Assembly (NCBI GenBank): GCA_021163525.1
Contig: JAGGTX010000081.1
Coordinates: forward strand, 1 to 7,389
Origin: Caldifarciminota bacterium
GTDB lineage: Bacteria; Hydrothermota; UBA3072; B12-G15
DNA: 7,389 nucleotides
Direction: 5' to 3'
Positions within the stretch are counted from its first letter, which is position 1. Each line of letters starts with the position of its first letter. Positions 1 to 7,214 of the stretch are shown here, piece by piece. The position numbers were made by a program, and so were the translations under genes. A model generated the notes under the pieces. The model was not told the DNA's origin. It saw only the letters and a list, made by a program, of their open reading frames with translations, and ran no database searches.

Positions 1-1
1 A

Positions 2-868
2 CTGCTTCTAATACAGGAAACATCCTTTAAGGTTCCCTTCTCACAGCAGGTAGAACCTGTAAAAATAAATGGACTTATCAGAACATTCTCATTGAGTTTC
101 ACCAACCTGAATGCACCTTTGAACATCTCCTGTGTGCCTGATTCTTCTGGTTACTTTTATATATGGAGGATGAACAAGTGGGTTATGCTTCCACAGAACA
201 TCCTGCTGCACGATACTCTCTCCTGTGAGTTCCCTGATACTGGAACATTCACCATACTTGCAAGATGGGATACAATCCCTCCCCTGCTTATTGGTCCAAC
301 TGACACCACTGTTATACAGCGTGAAACGCGGCTTGACCTTGACTTCAGAATTGAGGATTCACAGGGGCTTGACCTGTGGATTGCTCCACCCGTTGCTATT
401 GTGGATGATGATACAGTAAATCTTAAAGTATCCCTCTCAAGGGAGGAAAACCTTTATTCTGCGGAACTTTCAGGTGAGCTTGAGGAAGGGGAGCATACTG
501 TTGTGATTAAAACAACCGATGTGAACGGGAATAAAGCCACAGGGAAACTGGGTATAGTGGTCTCCATTCCCTTTGAAATAATCAAGGTGTCCAACTACCC
601 AAACCCTGCAATCACATACACAACTTTTGGTTTTATACTGAGCAAGCCAGCAGACCATATAACCCTTGAAATCTTCCAGCCTGATGGTTCACTGGTAAAG
701 TGTCTTACACTTGATAATGCAGGTTCTGGTCCAGAGTTTATTGATTGGGACCTGAGGGACAGGTATGGAAGGCTTGTGACCAATGGAGTTTATGGATACA
801 GGCTTACTGCAAAAAGGGGTATTTACACAATCTCAAAAACAGGTAAAATGGCGGTGATGAAGCGATGA
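2..868 (+). CDS. Secreted/surface protein, C-terminal part: Ig-like region plus FlgD/type IX-like C-terminal domain (5' truncated by window edge)
   Basis: The frame is open without a stop from base 2, so the gene begins outside the window and 288 C-terminal residues are visible. A TTG at 92 is not a credible start because coding-like sequence continues to its left. Counting from base 2, residues about 30-90 end in a GTFTILARWDTIPP stretch, the usual join between two extracellular beta-sandwich domains. Residues about 90-188 look like an Ig-like domain (acidic, alternating hydrophobic, with GEHTVVIKTTDVNGN). Residues about 190-286 match the FlgD Ig-like/type IX sorting-type domain, with NYPNP at 198-202 and the WDLRD...GRLVTNGVYGYRL pattern at about 249-268. 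Such tails end large secreted proteins, often proteases or adhesins; the catalytic part, if any, is off the window. It overlaps the next gene by ATGA. The domain assignment is firm, the activity unknown. Confidence 0.82.
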   Translation: MLLIQETSFKVPFSQQVEPVKINGLIRTFSLSFTNLNAPLNISCVPDSSGYFYIWRMNKWVMLPQNILLHDTLSCEFPDTGTFTILARWDTIPPLLIGPTDTTVIQRETRLDLDFRIEDSQGLDLWIAPPVAIVDDDTVNLKVSLSREENLYSAELSGELEEGEHTVVIKTTDVNGNKATGKLGIVVSIPFEIIKVSNYPNPAITYTTFGFILSKPADHITLEIFQPDGSLVKCLTLDNAGSGPEFIDWDLRDRYGRLVTNGVYGYRLTAKRGIYTISKTGKMAVMKR

Positions 869-1707
869 ATATATTAATGCTTTTCCTGGTATCATATCCC
901 TTTAATTATATCTACCCTGGCTCAGGTGTCAGGGCCAACAGCATAGGCACTTTCTATACATTCAAAGACCCATCCTCCAACTGGTGGAATCCCTCAGTCC
1001 CACCGGAGGAGAAATTTTCTGTATCTGGAGAATGGAACAATCTTCTTGGTCTTTTCAGCCTTATTGATGGGTGCATCTCTGGATCCGTCGGGGAAATTGG
1101 TATTGCTTTTGGATACTCGGGTTTCAATTCTGGAAGCATGCCCATAAACCCTGAGATAGAGGATTCGTCCACCCTGCCTGAATCACTCGGAACATTCTCT
1201 GAAACAGAGAAGGCTTATCTTCTATCACTTAACCATCCTGCTGGACCCATCCACATAGGGATCGGGTTCAAGTTTTATCAACAGGATATGCTTGGAGCAA
1301 GGGGTATCGGATATGGGGTTGACATAGGTTTTTTATACAGGAAAAACAGGGTTTCCATTGGTTGTGTGATTAAGGATGCAGGAGGGACATCCATCTCATG
1401 GAATGGACATGTTGTGGATATAATCCCTGCTGGGTACATAACAGCAATCTCATATCAGTTTGTCAGGGAGAACTGGGATTTGAAAATGGAATCCTCACTC
1501 ATCTACCATCAAGAAATTCACTATGCCTTTGGTGGAGAATTGACATTCTATTTTATTTCGTTAAGGTTTGGTTGGAGCAGTTTGAAAGGTATTGGAAGTG
1601 GTTTTGGTATATCTTTCAGAGAATTCTACCTCAATTACGGTGTTAATCCAACAGGGTCTGGATATATACACCGTCTGGGAATAACCTATTCAAAAGGAGG
1701 TGCTTAA
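865..1707 (+). CDS. PorV/PorQ-like outer-membrane beta-barrel protein
   Basis: This 280-residue protein starts at the ATG inside an ATGA overlap with the previous stop; GGTGA at 853-857, 7 bases upstream, is a fair ribosome binding site. Residues 1-16 are hydrophobic and probably form a signal peptide, though the usual N-terminal Lys/Arg is missing. The next part (GSGVRANSIG at 19-28, then FKDPSSNWWNPS at 33-44) resembles the conserved N-terminus of the PorV/PorQ (FadL-fold) family, where a small-residue/Arg-Ala motif is followed by a Asn-Pro motif. The rest alternates short Gly- and aromatic-rich strands (for example HIGIGFKFY, GVDIGFLY, LRFGWSSL) and ends in a strand with HRLGITYS, as expected for a barrel. 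Related proteins act in type IX secretion or as outer-membrane channels. It follows a gene with a type IX-like tail, which supports a secretion role. It is somewhat shorter than typical PorV, so the exact subfamily is uncertain. Confidence 0.7.
   Translation: MNILMLFLVSYPFNYIYPGSGVRANSIGTFYTFKDPSSNWWNPSVPPEEKFSVSGEWNNLLGLFSLIDGCISGSVGEIGIAFGYSGFNSGSMPINPEIEDSSTLPESLGTFSETEKAYLLSLNHPAGPIHIGIGFKFYQQDMLGARGIGYGVDIGFLYRKNRVSIGCVIKDAGGTSISWNGHVVDIIPAGYITAISYQFVRENWDLKMESSLIYHQEIHYAFGGELTFYFISLRFGWSSLKGIGSGFGISFREFYLNYGVNPTGSGYIHRLGITYSKGGA
1693..1701 (+). promoter_or_regulatory. Strong Shine-Dalgarno site for the phosphohexomutase gene
   Basis: AAAGGAGGT lies 5 bases before the ATG at 1707 and inside the last codons of the barrel gene. 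It is the best ribosome binding site in the window and fixes the start of the mutase, whose ATG shares its A with the preceding TAA. It suggests the mutase is translated independently and more strongly than its neighbours. Confidence 0.85.
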
Positions 1708-3065
1708 TGCAGGTTAAGGATGAAATTTTCAGGATGTATGATATCAGGGGTATAGTTGAAACAGACCTCTTTGACGACCTTGTTTTTGCCCTTGGAAAGG
1801 CATTTGGAACATTGATCAGAAGGAACAGAGGGGTGGAGGTATCTGTGGGTTATGATGCAAGACTATCCTCCCCCCATCTCCACGATGTCCTTATAAATGG
1901 GATAACATCAACAGGTATACATGTGATGGACATAGGCATGGTTCCCACCCCACTTCTCTACTTCTCTGTATTCCACTACAACCTTGATGGTGGGATTATG
2001 ATAACGGGGAGTCACAATCCAAAGGAATACAACGGGTTCAAGATAATGATTGAAAAAGAGACCCTTTTTGGTGATGGGATTCAGAAATTGAAGACCATGA
2101 TTATTAACAATGACTTCCTTGAAGGGAAGGGGGAATTGAGGAAGAAGGATATATCAATGGATTACCTTGAGAAGGTTCTCTCCATAACATATCCCGGGAG
2201 AAAACTCAGGGTTATTCTTGACCCAGGTAATGGAACTGCTGGACCCATTGCAGTCAGATGCTTTGAGCGTATGGGTGCAGATGTTGATTGTATAAATTGT
2301 GAACCGGATGGGAACTTTCCTGCACATCTCCCCGACCCCACCATTCCTGAATATATGGAACAATTGAAACAGGCTGTGCTTGAGAAAAAGGCAGACTTTG
2401 GTGTTGGGTACGATGGTGATGCAGACAGGATTGGTGTTATTGACGAAAAAGGTAGAATTATCTGGGGGGATAAACTTCTCGGTATATTCTCAAAGTATGT
2501 TGTGAAGCGTTTTCCCAACCCACACATAATCTTTGATGTCAAGTGTTCACAGGGTGTTGAGGAATACATTGAGTCCATTGGTGGTAAACCATATATGTGG
2601 AAAACAGGCCACTCCCTGATAAAGGCAAAGATGAAGGAACTGAGGTCACCCCTTGCAGGTGAAATGAGCGGTCATATATTCTGTGGCGGTGATTACTATG
2701 GATACGACGACGCAATCTTTGCATCACTCAGACTATATGAGATACTTTCAAAATCAGACAGGCCCATCTCTGCACATGTGGATGAGATACCATCATACTT
2801 TGCCACACCTGAAATCAGGATTGAAACCACAGAAAAGGAAAAATGGGAGATTGTGGAAAAGGTAAAGGAACACTTCAGAAAAGAATACAGGACCATTGAG
2901 ATAGATGGCGTGAGGATTTTATTTGGCGATGGATGGGGGCTTATAAGGGCTTCAAATACCCAGCCTGTTATAGTTGCAAGGTTTGAAGCGAAAACAAAAG
3001 AGAGGCTTGAGGAAATAAAAAATCTTGTTCTGGGGTTTGTTGATGGAATTAAAGGAACAGTTTAA
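1707..3065 (+). CDS. manB: Phosphomannomutase/phosphoglucomutase (alpha-D-phosphohexomutase family)
   Basis: This cytoplasmic enzyme interconverts hexose 6-phosphate and hexose 1-phosphate (mannose and/or glucose) through a phosphoserine and a bis-phosphate intermediate, feeding GDP-mannose, UDP-glucose and surface polysaccharide synthesis. At 452 residues it has the usual length, with the four family loops in order: the active-site loop TGSHNP at 100-105 (phosphoserine S102), the Mg2+ loop DGDADR at 236-241, the sugar-specificity loop GEMSGH at 318-323, and the phosphate-binding loop RASNTQP at 414-420. The N-terminal FRMYDIRG at 8-15 is also typical. GEMSGH and RASNTQP point to the PMM/PGM group (AlgC/ManB) rather than phosphoglucosamine mutase (GlmM). 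The start is fixed by a strong ribosome binding site and a 1-base overlap with the preceding stop. The next gene starts inside its 3' end. Substrate preference cannot be read from sequence, so the symbol is by family only. Confidence 0.95.
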   Translation: MQVKDEIFRMYDIRGIVETDLFDDLVFALGKAFGTLIRRNRGVEVSVGYDARLSSPHLHDVLINGITSTGIHVMDIGMVPTPLLYFSVFHYNLDGGIMITGSHNPKEYNGFKIMIEKETLFGDGIQKLKTMIINNDFLEGKGELRKKDISMDYLEKVLSITYPGRKLRVILDPGNGTAGPIAVRCFERMGADVDCINCEPDGNFPAHLPDPTIPEYMEQLKQAVLEKKADFGVGYDGDADRIGVIDEKGRIIWGDKLLGIFSKYVVKRFPNPHIIFDVKCSQGVEEYIESIGGKPYMWKTGHSLIKAKMKELRSPLAGEMSGHIFCGGDYYGYDDAIFASLRLYEILSKSDRPISAHVDEIPSYFATPEIRIETTEKEKWEIVEKVKEHFRKEYRTIEIDGVRILFGDGWGLIRASNTQPVIVARFEAKTKERLEEIKNLVLGFVDGIKGTV

Positions 3066-3288
3066 TTATCTTGTGGAAGTGGCAAGAAAGATGGGTTACA
3101 GGGTCTTTATAGATTCTATACTCTCTCCTGGTGGGGATTGCAGGGTTTATGAGAACAAGTACATCATCATAAACAGGAAACTACCTGTTAGGATGAAGGT
3201 TAAACTCCTGAAAGAGATACTTGCTCAGAGGGTTGATGAAAACACATTCCTTGAACCAAGGGCAAGAAAACTCCTGGGGGTGGAATGA
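3043..3288 (+). CDS. Conserved-looking small protein of unknown function (81 residues)
   Basis: I do not recognise a named family. The ATG at 3043 is preferred over an in-frame TTG at 3025, since it needs less overlap with the mutase (23 bases) and has a GGGG stretch about 8 bases upstream. The protein is soluble, basic and without signal peptide or membrane segment. Residues 1-19 look helical; residues 20-46 contain a likely beta region with GGDCRVYENKYIIINRKLP (30-48), and residues 49-81 form one or two helices ending in EPRARKLLG. The single Cys (33) lies in GGDCR. The arrangement (helix, Gly-Gly-x-Cys-Arg, hydrophobic strand, Asn-Lys/Arg-x-Leu, helix, Pro-x-x-Arg-x-Leu-Leu) reminds me of small uncharacterised proteins in Bacteroidota and related candidate phyla, but this is recollection only. 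It overlaps both neighbours (ATGA with the next gene), so it is probably translated with them. Confidence 0.78.
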   Translation: MELKEQFNYLVEVARKMGYRVFIDSILSPGGDCRVYENKYIIINRKLPVRMKVKLLKEILAQRVDENTFLEPRARKLLGVE

Positions 3289-4367
3289 GTTGTGTTTATT
3301 TTATTCCTTACAACTCTGATAAAAGCCTACTGAAAAGGATAGTTGAAGTATTTAAGAGGGCTCATTTTGATAAAATCTTCCAGAAGGATGACATCGTTGC
3401 AATAAAACTCCACATGGGTGAACTTGATAACACTGCATTTGTAAGACCCATATATGTGAGGAAGGTTTATGATTTTCTCAGGGAACTTGGTGCAAAACCC
3501 TTTCTCACAGACACAACCACACTTTACAGGGGTTCACGGGGAACTGCTGTTGATTATCTTTACACTGCCATGTGGAATGGATTTGATTTCGCACCGATAA
3601 TTATTGCAGATGGTCTTGGTGGAGCATCGGGTTTAGAAATTGAGGTAAATGGCAGGCATTACAAAAAGGTGAAGATTGCTGAGGCTATTGCAAATGTTGA
3701 AAAGATGGTTGTTATTTCGCATTTTAAAGGTCACGAGGTAACAGGTTTTGGGGGTGCAATAAAAAATCTGGGAATGGGTTGCTCCATAAAAGAAGGAAAA
3801 CTATCCATGCATTCCAATGCCATACCGGTTATAAAAGAGAAATATTGTACAGGATGCAGAAAATGTCTTCTTGTTTGCCCTGTTGATGCAATCCATATGG
3901 ATGGTAAATTAGCTGTTATAGATGAAGACAAATGTATAGGGTGTGGTGAATGTATTGGGTTCTGTCCTTTCAATGCAATAAAGGTTTTGTGGAATGCCTC
4001 TTTCACATCGCTTATGGAAAAGATGGTGGAACATGCAATAGCCTCTGTTAAGGGGAAACAGGTTGTTTATATAAACCTTCTCATGGATATATCCCCTGAG
4101 TGTGATTGTTATCCAAAGAGCAGGGGTGCAATTGTTCCTGACATAGGGATACTTATCTCGGATGACCCTGTTTCCATTGACCAGGCATCCTTTGACCTTG
4201 TCAGGGAATCACCAGGGGATTACAGGTTCTTTGAAGGTGATGTGAGAAATAAAGATAAGTTCGCTTTAATTCATACAGGAATCAGGCCTGAAATTCAACT
4301 TGAATACGCAGAAAAACTTGGAATGGGGGAAAGGAAGTATGTTCTCAAAAAGGTCGGAAGAGACTGA
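3285..4367 (+). CDS. DUF362 domain protein with two [4Fe-4S] ferredoxin clusters
   Basis: The 360-residue protein has a split DUF362 domain: residues 1-180 (with AIKLHMGE at 39-46, TDTTTLYRGSRG at 75-86, SHFKGHEVTGFGGAIKNLGMG at about 145-165) and 240-330 (with the CDC pair C273/C275 and PDIGILISDDPVSIDQAS at 285-302). A bacterial two-cluster ferredoxin unit is inserted between them: C188-x2-C191-x2-C194-x3-C198-P and C217-x2-C220-x2-C223-x3-C227-P, both complete for [4Fe-4S] binding. No signal peptide or membrane segment is seen, so it is probably cytoplasmic. Family members are common in anaerobes; their reaction is not established, and an electron-transfer role is inference. It starts in an ATGA overlap with the small gene, with a G-rich stretch (GGGGGTGGA, 3276-3284) directly before the ATG. 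Family assignment is sure, function is not. Confidence 0.93.
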   Translation: MSCVYFIPYNSDKSLLKRIVEVFKRAHFDKIFQKDDIVAIKLHMGELDNTAFVRPIYVRKVYDFLRELGAKPFLTDTTTLYRGSRGTAVDYLYTAMWNGFDFAPIIIADGLGGASGLEIEVNGRHYKKVKIAEAIANVEKMVVISHFKGHEVTGFGGAIKNLGMGCSIKEGKLSMHSNAIPVIKEKYCTGCRKCLLVCPVDAIHMDGKLAVIDEDKCIGCGECIGFCPFNAIKVLWNASFTSLMEKMVEHAIASVKGKQVVYINLLMDISPECDCYPKSRGAIVPDIGILISDDPVSIDQASFDLVRESPGDYRFFEGDVRNKDKFALIHTGIRPEIQLEYAEKLGMGERKYVLKKVGRD

Positions 4368-5943
4368 TGTTATAATAAAGAAACTGCTTAAGTGTGCAGT
4401 ATCAAAGACTGGCATACATGAGGAATTTAAATGCATGTTAAAACAGATAGCAGCCTTTGTAAAGGCAGGTGCAGGCAGTTTGTTGCTCCTGTTGGATGAT
4501 GAGAGCCTCCAGTTTGTTGCTGTTTATGGAGGGAAGGAAGAAATCATCGGTGAAAGGCTACCACCTGGTACAGGGATTGCAGGTGTTGTTGCAGAGAGCC
4601 TGAGGCCCATCATCTCCAATAATCCTGCAGAGGATAAAAGATGGGCAAAGGAGTTTGCCATTTCCATTGGATACATACCTGAAAATATACTTGCGGTTCC
4701 TGTTATGACAGGTAATAAGATTGTAGGGGTCCTTGAGGTTCTCAATAAACAGGGTGGATTTCGTAAGGAAGACCTGAAACTTTTATCCTCTATTATCCCT
4801 CTCCTCTCCTCTGTTGTTGAAAAGGTAAGGCTCTACTATGTGAACCAGAAGGAGATTGAAAGGCTCAGGGCACTCATTGACATCTCTCTGAAACTTGGTG
4901 GAATGCTTGACCTCCAGACACTCCTTGAAGGGATTATGGAAACAGCAAAAGAGGCACTGGATGCAGAGGCAAGTTCCATATTCATGATTGATAAGGAGAG
5001 GAAAGACCTTTATTTTGTTGCCGCAACCGGAGTAAAGAAGGAAAGTCTTAAAGAGATAAGGGTTCCATGGGGTAAGGGGATTGTTGGGTGGGTTGCAGAA
5101 CAGGGTAGAACCCTATATGTGCCTGATGTATCAAAGGATGAGAGATTCTATTCAAAGGTTGACGAAAAAACAAAATTTATAACAAAATCAATCATTGCTG
5201 TTCCTCTATGGAGAAAGAATGAAATCATTGGTGTTGCAGAGGTTTTGAACAAGAAGGGCGGAGGAACATTCACTGTTGAGGATATAACTGTTTTTGAGGC
5301 AATTGCAAAGCATGCTTCAATTGCCATTGAGAATGCATCCCTCTATAAGGAACTTGAGGACATGTTCAGGAAGGCCATTATGCTTGTTGTCAACGCAATT
5401 GAGGCAAAGGACCCATACACAAAGGGTCATACAGCAAGGGTCACTAAGTATTCAATGCTCATTGCAAAAACATTCAAGATGTCTGCTGAACAGAGAAGGG
5501 CACTTGAACTGGCTGCATTGCTCCACGATGTTGGAAAGATCGGGATACCTGACAGTGTTCTTCTTAAGCCGGGTAAACTCAATGACGAAGAGTATGCCCT
5601 TATCAAGGAACACCCTTCAAGGGGTGCAAAGATAATGGAGCCCCTGAAAATTCCTGAGGTTATAGAAGGTATTCTTCACCACCATGAGAAGTTTGATGGT
5701 AGTGGTTATCCAGATGGTCTGAAAGATGGGGATATACCATTCAATGCAAGAATTATAGCAGTGGCAGATGCATTTGACGCCATGACAACTGACAGACCTT
5801 ACAGGAAGGGTCTGCCCCTTGAAGAGGCAATCCGAAGGCTTAAAAAGGATTCTGGAACGCACTTTGACCCCGAGATTGTTCAGGCATTCCTTGATGTTCT
5901 TGAGGTGAGGAGAGAGGAAATAATCAGGACAATCTCTTCCTGA
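4339..5943 (+). CDS. GAF-GAF-HD-GYP protein, predicted cyclic-di-GMP phosphodiesterase
   Basis: Read from the ATG at 4339 (534 residues, 29-base overlap with the DUF362 gene); a TTG at 4300 would add 13 residues without support. GGGGGA at 4325-4330 lies 8 bases upstream. Domain order: GAF 1 at about 25-165, GAF 2 at about 180-335, a short helical linker, and HD-GYP at about 345-528. Both GAF domains carry the closing VGVLEVLNK / IGVAEVLNKK motif (129-137, 297-306). The HD-GYP domain has all main signatures: H364 in KGHTARV, H396-D397 in HDVGKIGIP, H425, HHHE at 447-450, DGSGYP at 453-458 and D477/D480 in VADAFDAM. Family knowledge predicts metal-dependent hydrolysis of c-di-GMP, controlled by ligands or redox state at the GAF domains; which ligand is unknown. 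There is no membrane segment or receiver domain. It is the last gene of the + strand chain and its stop lies 12 bases from the oppositely oriented toxin gene. Confidence 0.94.
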   Translation: MFSKRSEETDVIIKKLLKCAVSKTGIHEEFKCMLKQIAAFVKAGAGSLLLLLDDESLQFVAVYGGKEEIIGERLPPGTGIAGVVAESLRPIISNNPAEDKRWAKEFAISIGYIPENILAVPVMTGNKIVGVLEVLNKQGGFRKEDLKLLSSIIPLLSSVVEKVRLYYVNQKEIERLRALIDISLKLGGMLDLQTLLEGIMETAKEALDAEASSIFMIDKERKDLYFVAATGVKKESLKEIRVPWGKGIVGWVAEQGRTLYVPDVSKDERFYSKVDEKTKFITKSIIAVPLWRKNEIIGVAEVLNKKGGGTFTVEDITVFEAIAKHASIAIENASLYKELEDMFRKAIMLVVNAIEAKDPYTKGHTARVTKYSMLIAKTFKMSAEQRRALELAALLHDVGKIGIPDSVLLKPGKLNDEEYALIKEHPSRGAKIMEPLKIPEVIEGILHHHEKFDGSGYPDGLKDGDIPFNARIIAVADAFDAMTTDRPYRKGLPLEEAIRRLKKDSGTHFDPEIVQAFLDVLEVRREEIIRTISS

Positions 5944-5955
5944 AAAGTGAATTAT

Positions 5956-6624
5956 CTACTTCCCATATATCTTCTCTGCAATGGCAAGTTTCAGTATCTT
6001 AAAGTTTTCCTTTAAATAATACTTTCTATCTTCTGGTTCAAGTAGTGAACCAAGTTTTACTTTATAGTCCTTATCGGTTAATTTATCAATTAAAACATCC
6101 AGTTTTTTCAGTATATTGATATCCTCGGGTAGTGAGATACCCCTTTTTAGAAGAAATTCAATATCAAAAAGGTCTCTAATCTCCTTTCTGGAAATAAACG
6201 CCTCTATCTTTAACACCATCATATCCAACAGGGATACTACATTCACCATAACCTGTCTATTCGTAAACCTGCTATAGGCTATTGCCCTTTCAACCCTCAC
6301 ATCCTTTATCTCTTTTCTTATCTCTATTTTTAACGACCTTGGATAAGTGGGGGATTTTATCTCATATAAAATCGTGTAGAACTTGTTCGCGCTATCTACC
6401 ACAACATATGAAAGTTTGAGGTCATCAAGCAGTGCTCCAAAAAACTCACTGGTATCAACCTTATTCCTTAGAGAGAAGTCAAGGTCAACTGAAAAGCGGT
6501 TCAGACCATAACACAGTCTTAACATTGTTCCACCATAAAATACGAGGTTTCTTAGAAAACCCTTGGTATTGAGGTAATCAAGAACCTCTATCTCAAATCG
6601 CTCCTGCTCTATTAAATGCTGCAT
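5956..6624 (-). CDS. abiEii: AbiEii/AbiGii-type nucleotidyltransferase toxin (type IV toxin-antitoxin)
   Basis: The 222-residue protein belongs to the AbiEii/AbiGii (DUF1814) nucleotidyltransferase family. The polymerase-beta-like core is visible: GGT at 31-33 in VFYGGTMLRLCYGLNRF, followed by the metal-binding D47-x-D49 in SVDLDF. An acidic residue in LKIEIRKE (E101) may be the third carboxylate. The later family motif is present as LKIEAFISRKEIRDLFD, with K139, R146, R150 and D151/D154. The key residues look intact, so the toxin is probably active. Related toxins (AbiEii, MenT) stop growth, in MenT by adding nucleotides to tRNA 3' ends; the target here is not known. It is shorter than the approximately 300-residue lactococcal AbiEii and fits the compact subgroup. 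The ATG lies inside the antitoxin gene (13-base overlap) with only a poor ribosome binding site, so translational coupling is likely. The gene is A+T-richer than the + strand block. Confidence 0.88.
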   Translation of the reverse strand: MQHLIEQERFEIEVLDYLNTKGFLRNLVFYGGTMLRLCYGLNRFSVDLDFSLRNKVDTSEFFGALLDDLKLSYVVVDSANKFYTILYEIKSPTYPRSLKIEIRKEIKDVRVERAIAYSRFTNRQVMVNVVSLLDMMVLKIEAFISRKEIRDLFDIEFLLKRGISLPEDINILKKLDVLIDKLTDKDYKVKLGSLLEPEDRKYYLKENFKILKLAIAEKIYGK

Positions 6625-7202
6625 AGTTTTCTTACCATCCTTTTTGTCTTTTCTGGATAAGGCTGGATTACTGAGTTCAACCTATCTTTATCAAGTTTGT
6701 CAAGGTCCAGTGAATCAAAATCAATGGTATATTTACCAAAGGACCATAGATATACAGCATCTACAAAGGCCTTTTCTTTTGTGCTTATAAAGAAGTCATT
6801 CACACGGATGAAGTCAAAGTACAGAACTTTCTTTATCCTGTAGTAATTAAAAATAAGACCTGCTGGTTCAAAAGATATTGACCTTCTCAAAGCAGCAGAC
6901 TCAAAAAAATTTCTCTGAACCTGGGTTGTTATTCCGTAGTATCCAAGTGCGGTCATAAAACTTATATACGACGGAACCTGCAAGAAGTTTGCAATTTTAA
7001 ACAACTGCTCATTGTTATACATGTTAAGATTTTGCTTCAGTACATAAAAGTCCCTTTTTAATCTCACAAAAATACCCTTTTTTGCATAACGTGATGCAAA
7101 AACCCTCGCAGAGTTCTCCTTTATACCAAGTATATCTGCAAGTTCTGAGACACTGAAGAACAGTTTATTTTCAAGTTCCTCAAGCAAGATTTCAATTTTC
7201 AT
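6612..7202 (-). CDS. abiEi: AbiEi-type antitoxin and autorepressor (type IV toxin-antitoxin)
   Basis: This 196-residue protein has the AbiEi layout. Residues about 1-55 are a winged helix-turn-helix (SVSELADILGIKENSARVFA, then the wing KKGIFVRLKRDFYVL at 41-55). The middle has the family signature PSYISFMTALGYYG at 77-90, and ISTKEKAFVDAVYLW (139-153) corresponds to the conserved 'T-x-EKA-x-x-D' motif. In studied AbiE systems the N-terminal domain binds inverted repeats in its own promoter and the C-terminal part counters the toxin without forming a stable complex. The ATG at 7202 is chosen; a GTG at 7208 would add two residues. Neither has a clear Shine-Dalgarno, and the predicted leader is only about 21 bases. 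It overlaps the toxin gene downstream by 13 bases, forming a bicistronic unit with its own promoter and a candidate operator. Assignment rests on motif patterns, not an alignment. Confidence 0.87.
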   Translation of the reverse strand: MKIEILLEELENKLFFSVSELADILGIKENSARVFASRYAKKGIFVRLKRDFYVLKQNLNMYNNEQLFKIANFLQVPSYISFMTALGYYGITTQVQRNFFESAALRRSISFEPAGLIFNYYRIKKVLYFDFIRVNDFFISTKEKAFVDAVYLWSFGKYTIDFDSLDLDKLDKDRLNSVIQPYPEKTKRMVRKLCSI

Positions 7203-7214
7203 AAACACAGAAAG

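Noticed and set aside
92..868. TTG at 92 as start of the first gene
   Set aside because: The same frame is open to the left edge and its translation continues the same style of sequence, so the gene is 5' truncated rather than starting here.
2162..2578. 138-codon open frame antisense to the mutase
   Set aside because: It mirrors the strongly conserved mutase coding sequence, shows a Ser/Pro-rich composition typical of antisense frames, and has no recognisable domain.
1707..3065. Phosphoglucosamine mutase (GlmM)
   Set aside because: The loops read TGSHNP, GEMSGH and RASNTQP, which fit the PMM/PGM group; GlmM usually has GEQSGH and a Pro-Ser-Gly-Thr-type phosphate loop.
3025..3288. TTG at 3025 as start of the small protein
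   Set aside because: An in-frame ATG at 3043 gives a shorter overlap with the mutase and a G-rich stretch at suitable distance; the extra six residues add nothing recognisable.
3731..4006. 91-codon open frame antisense to the ferredoxin part of the DUF362 gene
   Set aside because: It is a shadow of the Cys-rich coding region, full of His/Pro/Ser from reverse-read codons, with no supporting start signal.
4300..5943. TTG at 4300 as start of the HD-GYP gene
   Set aside because: It would add 13 residues before the ATG at 4339 with a larger overlap and no better ribosome binding site.
5941..5965. Weak AAGT/ACTT hairpin between the convergent genes as a terminator
   Set aside because: Only four base pairs, a long A+T-rich loop and no T-run on either side.
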